Source: Candidatus Magasanikiibacteriota bacterium (GTDB lineage Bacteria > Patescibacteriota > Patescibacteriia > Magasanikbacterales > GWA2-37-8). Taken from it: DNA of 37,576 nucleotides. This document shows positions 35,701 to 37,576 of this stretch, piece after piece (position 1 is the stretch's first letter; every line of letters starts with the position of its first letter). The notes under the pieces were generated by a model. That model saw only the letters and a program-made list of their open reading frames with translations, made no database searches and had not been told where the DNA came from. The stretch is taken from the NCBI GenBank assembly GCA_009694865.1, contig SICD01000006.1:1-37576 (forward strand), read 5' to 3'. The position numbers and the translations under genes are program-made.

Positions 35701-37576
35701 TAGGCAAGGCCGGATGCGCGTGGGTAGCTTCGTCAACTCTCAATCAGAAAGGCACGATTGCTTGTAGCGATCTTAGTAAATGCGGTAATGGTATTAAAGA
35801 ACTCGGCGAAAAATGCGACGAAGGCAAATTAAACGGAAAGTATAATCATTGCAATTCCGACTGCCAAGATTTTGGAGCAGTTGGTTTGTGCGGTAACAAT
35901 AAGTTAGAGAATAAATTAAATGGAGCCAAAGAAAATTATGAATTTTGCGAGTACAGCGACTTGGGTGGAAAAAGCGGTTGGTGTGGTAAAAATATCTTTG
36001 GCAACCAAACTTGTAATATTGATGCTAATTGTAATACCAACGGCAACGACATTTCTTTAGCCGCGCAGTGTTATTCCTACGCGGAAACCAAGTCTCGTTA
36101 TAGCTGGTTAGGGAATAAGTCAAATCAAGAATTATCCTGTGGCTTTGATTGTCAATCGTATGGCCCGTATTGCGGTGACGGTATTGTGCAAACCGAATTT
36201 GGAGAAGATTGTGATGGTGATCAGCTAAGCTGTGTTATTGGCAATCAAACCGGCGCTCGTTACTGCGGCAGTCCCACCGCCCCGTTGGCAACCGAGCGTT
36301 GTCGTTTTGTTGATAAAGACGCGGTGGCCTGGTGGCGGCTAGACGATAGTTTAACGAGCAAAAATGGAAAATCAATTTTCTTTAATTCATCATCCAACCA
36401 AGCCAACGGTATTTGTATATCGGGAGTCGACTGTCCGCAAGACCAATGGAACCAACGTTATCTCTTCGCGTTTGATGGTCAGAAAAGCGCTATTAGCGTT
36501 CCGCACCAGGATGTTCTTATGCCCAGTTCGGCGCTTTCGGTTGAAGCCTGGGTTTTCCCTATGAATGAGACGGTTGACTCGCAACGCATTTTAGAAAAAG
36601 GTGGGGCCAAACAGGACGACAATGACGGTGGTTATGGTCTGGAGTTCCATGGTGGCGGCATTGACAATGACCCCAATAACGGGCAAGGCAATCTCGGTTT
36701 CTTTATTTGGAACAAAAAAAATCTTTTGCCTTGGCCGCAAGGCGCGCCATATACACGCGTGGTATCCGGTCCTATTCCAGTTAGTGAATGGACACATATA
36801 GTGGGAAGTTACCAATGGAATAAAGGCACCGGACAAAATATTCTTAAAATTTATATTAATGGTAAATTAGACCAAACGTATACCGATAATGGCGGATCGC
36901 CGGAACCGCTCATGGCGCTTAATACCGCCGCGCTCACCATTGGCGCGCCAACTTTCCCGGGGGAGAAAAATCACTTTAACGGGCGCATCCGCGATGTTAA
37001 AATTTATAATCGAGCTTTGGCAGATGTGGAAGTGGCCGATCGCTATGGCAACCCGTGGGTGTGCCGAGCCAAGTTGCCGGAAAAACTCGCTCTCACGCCA
37101 CCCGGCACCTGTGGCGATGGCACGGTTGAACCCAATACCGAAGGTTGTGATAATGGTAAAGATAAAAATGGAATTTCTTGCAATCCCAAGTATGGTAAAG
37201 CTTGTTCTTATTGCTCGGCCGATTGTAAGGTGGTTGATGTTCAGCCGAACGAATATTGTGGTGATGGAAAAATTCAGTCCAACGAAGTTTGTGATACCGA
37301 TTTTAGCAATGGAGATATTTATGTTTCCAAAACCGAAGCCGACGTTAACCAATCTCGAGTAGTTCAGACTTTATTAGGAGCAGAATTTTTCCCGAATCAA
37401 AATGGCTACAAATCTTTAGCCTGCGAAGATGAAAAATATTTTTTGGATTTAAAACCTAATTTTGGATTCTACAAAGGCACCAAAAAATGCTCCAATAACT
37501 GTTCGTCATTAGTTGTTGTAGAAAATAACAATAACTCCGCGTGTGTGGCGTGTGGGCGGGTAAGCCCGGATAATGG
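26730..37576 (+). CDS. Giant multidomain surface protein, incomplete at window end (at least 3,615 codons)
   Basis: MVPRRRLLSTSALLFLPLLLLGSLFVVGLAQAQTLPSADLG...LSATDIRVVVARIIRVALGLLGIVALGLVLYAGFVWMTAGGNEEKIAEAKKILINASIGLAIIFSSYAITSF. Frame sampled at about ten points to 37576 with no stop seen. Missing from the ORF track because it has no stop in the window. Confidence 0.92.
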   Translation, partial: MVPRRRLLSTSALLFLPLLLLGSLFVVGLAQAQTLPSADLGLNNNVQNAIGLSATDIRVVVARIIRVALGLLGIVALGLVLYAGFVWMTAGGNEEKIAEAKKILINASIGLAIIFSSYAITSFIINKLVDATTKGPGQNGGAGGGGDNPYFPKGAFYITQLPLGGDVCIKNVHLLVIFNKNVALDQSFKDNIFVEKDSDPGKAVVGTWTYAKNAHNVAEFVPNGNCGDGTGDCYEAKTNYTLKFKDGSKISAEGNPNINLSCLLGAGCKNVAFKTGDGVDRNPPVITFDNPPADDSIQQGDLVPVKLHYTDDFGVQSLTLNADGFFVGSKGISGCVKDGTATINWPTQGLALGKHTLKAVDYDWAAQSGEASQNVTLKPSHCFNGLKDDDETKVDCGGSCGSCGGEVCTDNSQCTSGYCEIPQGKTEGVCVDKMRITDVSPLSGAAGTYVSISGFYFGTTTGQVFFAANQNPGPNDWKQATVVPPCGLGFSNWTPWQILVEAPAFLSGVTGPIQVITASTTVNGVSRKFADLTNDNWGPKVANYEFTNLIRPGLCRANPNSQVPGGKTSLLGKNLGVYSNTNQILFGSNKATVNQFFTDKNNNVQLNWADAIINEVTVPILDPATIGVKVVDKNGVESNGVRFVVIPGISNDAPVIYGITPSRGAGGQYITITGKNFGVTPNPTGVWFREAEQGAIINGSFSFPKECGDNFWRDNQIIVKFDPKLGSPGKTYVVQVNTANNKTSLFDKNFTFAMENGTPNPGICKLDPVSGPIPFAQGQILKIIGEYFGQTPEAYLWKLGASPTTTNNRALAVNSGLLNQGGADVDLVFPAIGSETGPVIVHQKGLPEDKISNPFLFSKWNCVQNNNICTEANTHCCAAGADTGFCKPNNQLCAGETRSTAYIWRFATKDIPNLPRVVERCDHITEQGGALPSPSPSARWDTGIHPEDEDHHNVCRSAVVTVEFSTLMEKASVTKDTVVVTKCAAGFDGTKCNNPQVVSLQIPDSFKLKSSFGGPGGGRNYLEIARDQRANWDDDSWYQVALVGGAKGLRSAGSITTSFPLSVDRPCSVPDSAYCFAFKTNHNDCQLRKVVITPYAYWTQMLEAPIKYRVLGTALDNLTYSGNGLSNQRCIMMDVSTFNWSWKSADTLRATMFPQPATTGRTSLAAALANTVSVGLSKPFDAVNIIATAANQVGNYTGVSPLTIDMSKPEVVSYWPNCLEACTNSEIGAEFNMSMAAVNVNWNSVRLYRCLDENCLAVVATSTPAKPVFLPAGKTILSIPHDELTPNSLYKVSLSATTSADRFLWSAGQLNDQTATSAPFAQEFNWRFRTKATPCVIDRAAVAPPEFIAPFLTARSVYVVQPFSAPDSCSASGQRLDPWKYNWQWSSNEQPIAVVNSFNTIGKNNYCTATCLKKGSDVAATLGFNAPLCGNGKIEAGEDCDAPDASKRCGLDCRFLGNVNKGNKPNLQCGDGVVNLAVGEACDPADPDTQVGCSADCRHLGSKIVSGAKDVNASICGNGLMGSGEDCDLGIPADAAITTSSLGCSNTCLHLGTRLSKLWCEQNKINFAGFSEDTYLASCSSALSQCGDGVVTEDEDAICDGQGGWNKPVCDEYCLKKVDNKCQPGDEGCDKNGRYAGSLLLYTKPSVCGDGIAGTGEEPGCEQKLSQEHKGLIDPWSLAIGVGLGTASGDPSAQRALISTFTKSQLAKNGAVSGVGKFTIPCGYHTDDECQVFNHDGIAYGVGRDTCCYARPRLLATSPPNKASDVCLNTYLEATVSAPLDAATLSANVLIARGYNKNPVITPSVRHLGYLDAQKDPQVVLNGASALAVAGTTAYVLATNGHNLEIIDVTKPNDPVHIGNLQDNEQGAKLGSPSAIALLGKHAFITAGFGDDALEIVDISDGKKPLHVAALADGEQGAKLKAPVAVVVDQNYAYVAAHDSNAIQIIDISKIVNNKIVPTAASSLVDGFKQDGLTAHLKGPMSLALANRYLYVLSNSNPASFQIIDVADRQNPRPLGYLSDGQGGTKLASPASVQVIGDHAYVVVTGAFHVINVSDKQHPYLEGSLLDNAGAGGAHLEASWLSPFAIVGGTAFIPAADQSALEIVDITSSTNPRHLAYFASDNDKSNQAKLSRIQAVVVVNDTAYLAASFNNALEIVDVSDFTTKFSACPQDVTPLLIARADTGNTPWYQRAWLAFARWFKGLFGNSATATIFPNPVRWCAGLDTATADLLTDPSTTTVRLRLTLNQPLEAVTNYAVILKDGLRDWRGVSIGTSTNSKAPGINWKFNTRDTICEVNAVSILPSTYNFYKSGVSTTLQALASTKEGQIIQPFPGFYSWNYLWGPDNAFVNISNTTSSRNIITSQNRNGEIDVSASAQITDNLYSAQKGIVGSGQTHITVFLCERPWPPKDQYYQGKGPFTIFPYEDIKGNNDDFDLVSSTFSNGPIPPADSVKDGYFNFSTFYCADNGSPGSFDDLPYLKPVVQAVGAKISLSNVGTCEGTGKSCTVDDDCGQTFNASGFNTVVPVGVNSVCGGTTSTIPRNNYFIGSNGQTISCEQNKKKLALYCGNSTELTNWTQQNKYSLDCLPGTVAPLRCQKHPPLKRFLMTNDSNADVVGLQIFANPKHLTAAEWYKSSKTAGGQGFLGSVNTLSLAGYDAVSDGNNIYINALNYSSSTQSLYDTIYVLSVSNEATPATRNVFEQLLRNLKFNINLTNYGYCGSAIDKPDFAVQCTSDLDCAKGQVCAVQVDKLKRDIQRLRDLKIFDAGLANYAGSHNGQYPDLKSGSYLKGQTISTWSSWSVLGTVLGSGLPVDPVNKLGIAGTCGTSTPSFGYFCTGDNPASDVICPKLNNEPVSCVVHEAETGWSTENRRFSFACASSSLAYRYFATSTGFVFKTHWEDPLLPIKNASDYVAAFNFATTTPFGLNNIGVDLFKTTSICVQDQEVSSLNQGKCGDGVINADKGEQCDPPGQSRYGSCQNGVIKVDVCSRPEPQVGKAGCAWVASSTLNQKGTIACSDLSKCGNGIKELGEKCDEGKLNGKYNHCNSDCQDFGAVGLCGNNKLENKLNGAKENYEFCEYSDLGGKSGWCGKNIFGNQTCNIDANCNTNGNDISLAAQCYSYAETKSRYSWLGNKSNQELSCGFDCQSYGPYCGDGIVQTEFGEDCDGDQLSCVIGNQTGARYCGSPTAPLATERCRFVDKDAVAWWRLDDSLTSKNGKSIFFNSSSNQANGICISGVDCPQDQWNQRYLFAFDGQKSAISVPHQDVLMPSSALSVEAWVFPMNETVDSQRILEKGGAKQDDNDGGYGLEFHGGGIDNDPNNGQGNLGFFIWNKKNLLPWPQGAPYTRVVSGPIPVSEWTHIVGSYQWNKGTGQNILKIYINGKLDQTYTDNGGSPEPLMALNTAALTIGAPTFPGEKNHFNGRIRDVKIYNRALADVEVADRYGNPWVCRAKLPEKLALTPPGTCGDGTVEPNTEGCDNGKDKNGISCNPKYGKACSYCSADCKVVDVQPNEYCGDGKIQSNEVCDTDFSNGDIYVSKTEADVNQSRVVQTLLGAEFFPNQNGYKSLACEDEKYFLDLKPNFGFYKGTKKCSNNCSSLVVVENNNNSACVACGRVSPDN
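28020..29300 (+). other. IPT/TIG-like Ig-fold repeats in the giant protein
   Basis: ITDVSPLSGAAGTYVSISGFYFG, VIYGITPSRGAGGQYITITGKNFGV, LDPVSGPIPFAQGQILKIIGEYFG. Confidence 0.7.
31010..31720 (+). other. Cluster of DUF4215/Myxococcus-type Cys-rich repeats
   Basis: CGNGKIEAGEDCD..., CGDGVVNLAVGEACD...CSADCRHLG, CGNGLMGSGEDCDLG..., CGDGVVTEDEDAICD..., CGDGIAGTGEEPGCE. Confidence 0.75.
32145..33220 (+). other. LVIVD-type beta-propeller-like repeats
   Basis: Recurrent AYVLATNGHNLEIIDVTKPNDPVHIGNL / AFITAGFGDDALEIVDISDGKKPLHVAAL / AYVAAHDSNAIQIIDISK / LYVLSNSNPASFQIIDVADRQNPRPLGYL / AFIPAADQSALEIVDITSSTNPRHLAYF. Confidence 0.8.
35575..36250 (+). other. Second cluster of DUF4215-like Cys-rich repeats
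   Basis: CGDGVINADKGEQCD, CGNGIKELGEKCDEGK...CNSDCQDFG, CGDGIVQTEFGEDCDGD. Confidence 0.7.
36320..37040 (+). other. LamG/concanavalin A-like domain
   Basis: VAWWRLDDSLTSKNGKS...ALSVEAWVFPMNETVDSQRILEKGG...VSEWTHIVGSYQWNKGTGQNILKIYINGKLDQT...LTIGAPTFPGEKNHFNGRIRDVKIYNRAL. Confidence 0.88.

Noticed and set aside
27007-36836. Many small ORFs on both strands between 26.7 and 37.5 kb
   Set aside because: All are out of frame with, or antisense to, the single giant ORF whose translation shows coherent domain repeats.

Overview
The window looks like a chromosomal segment of a Candidate Phyla Radiation (Patescibacteria-type) bacterium. That placement is inferred from gene content and 16S features; no search was run. 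Contents: a complete 16S rRNA gene (~16617-18190) with no linked 23S; tRNA-Ser (unusual ACU anticodon), -Phe, -Pro, -Val, -Ile and a partial Ser-like tRNA; housekeeping genes (hsp20, VanW-family, clpP, DHH phosphoesterase, smc, rpsP, murE-like, KH/khpA, trmD, RlmD/TrmA-like methyltransferase, lepB, hisS, rpsU); a zeta-toxin-like kinase; a RelB/RelE-type toxin-antitoxin pair; an HTH + LAGLIDADG-like protein; and two tandem surface proteins with a pilin-like (VirB2/TrbC/Mbov_0395-type) N-terminal membrane domain. The second surface protein is open for more than 3,600 codons and runs off the window, so the ORF track misses it. Main observations: (1) several families of short palindromic repeats sit in frame inside essential genes (smc, rpsP, murE, trmD, hisS) and inside helix 40 of the 16S rRNA; (2) an orphan ~340-nt structured transcript on the minus strand (~4015-3672) has a near-perfect sigma70 promoter and an intrinsic terminator, and I cannot match it to tmRNA, RNase P, SRP or 6S RNA; (3) the 16S 530-loop carries compensatory base changes; (4) a giant multi-domain surface protein. 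Coordinates of RNA ends, promoters and repeats were read by eye and may be off by a few nt.
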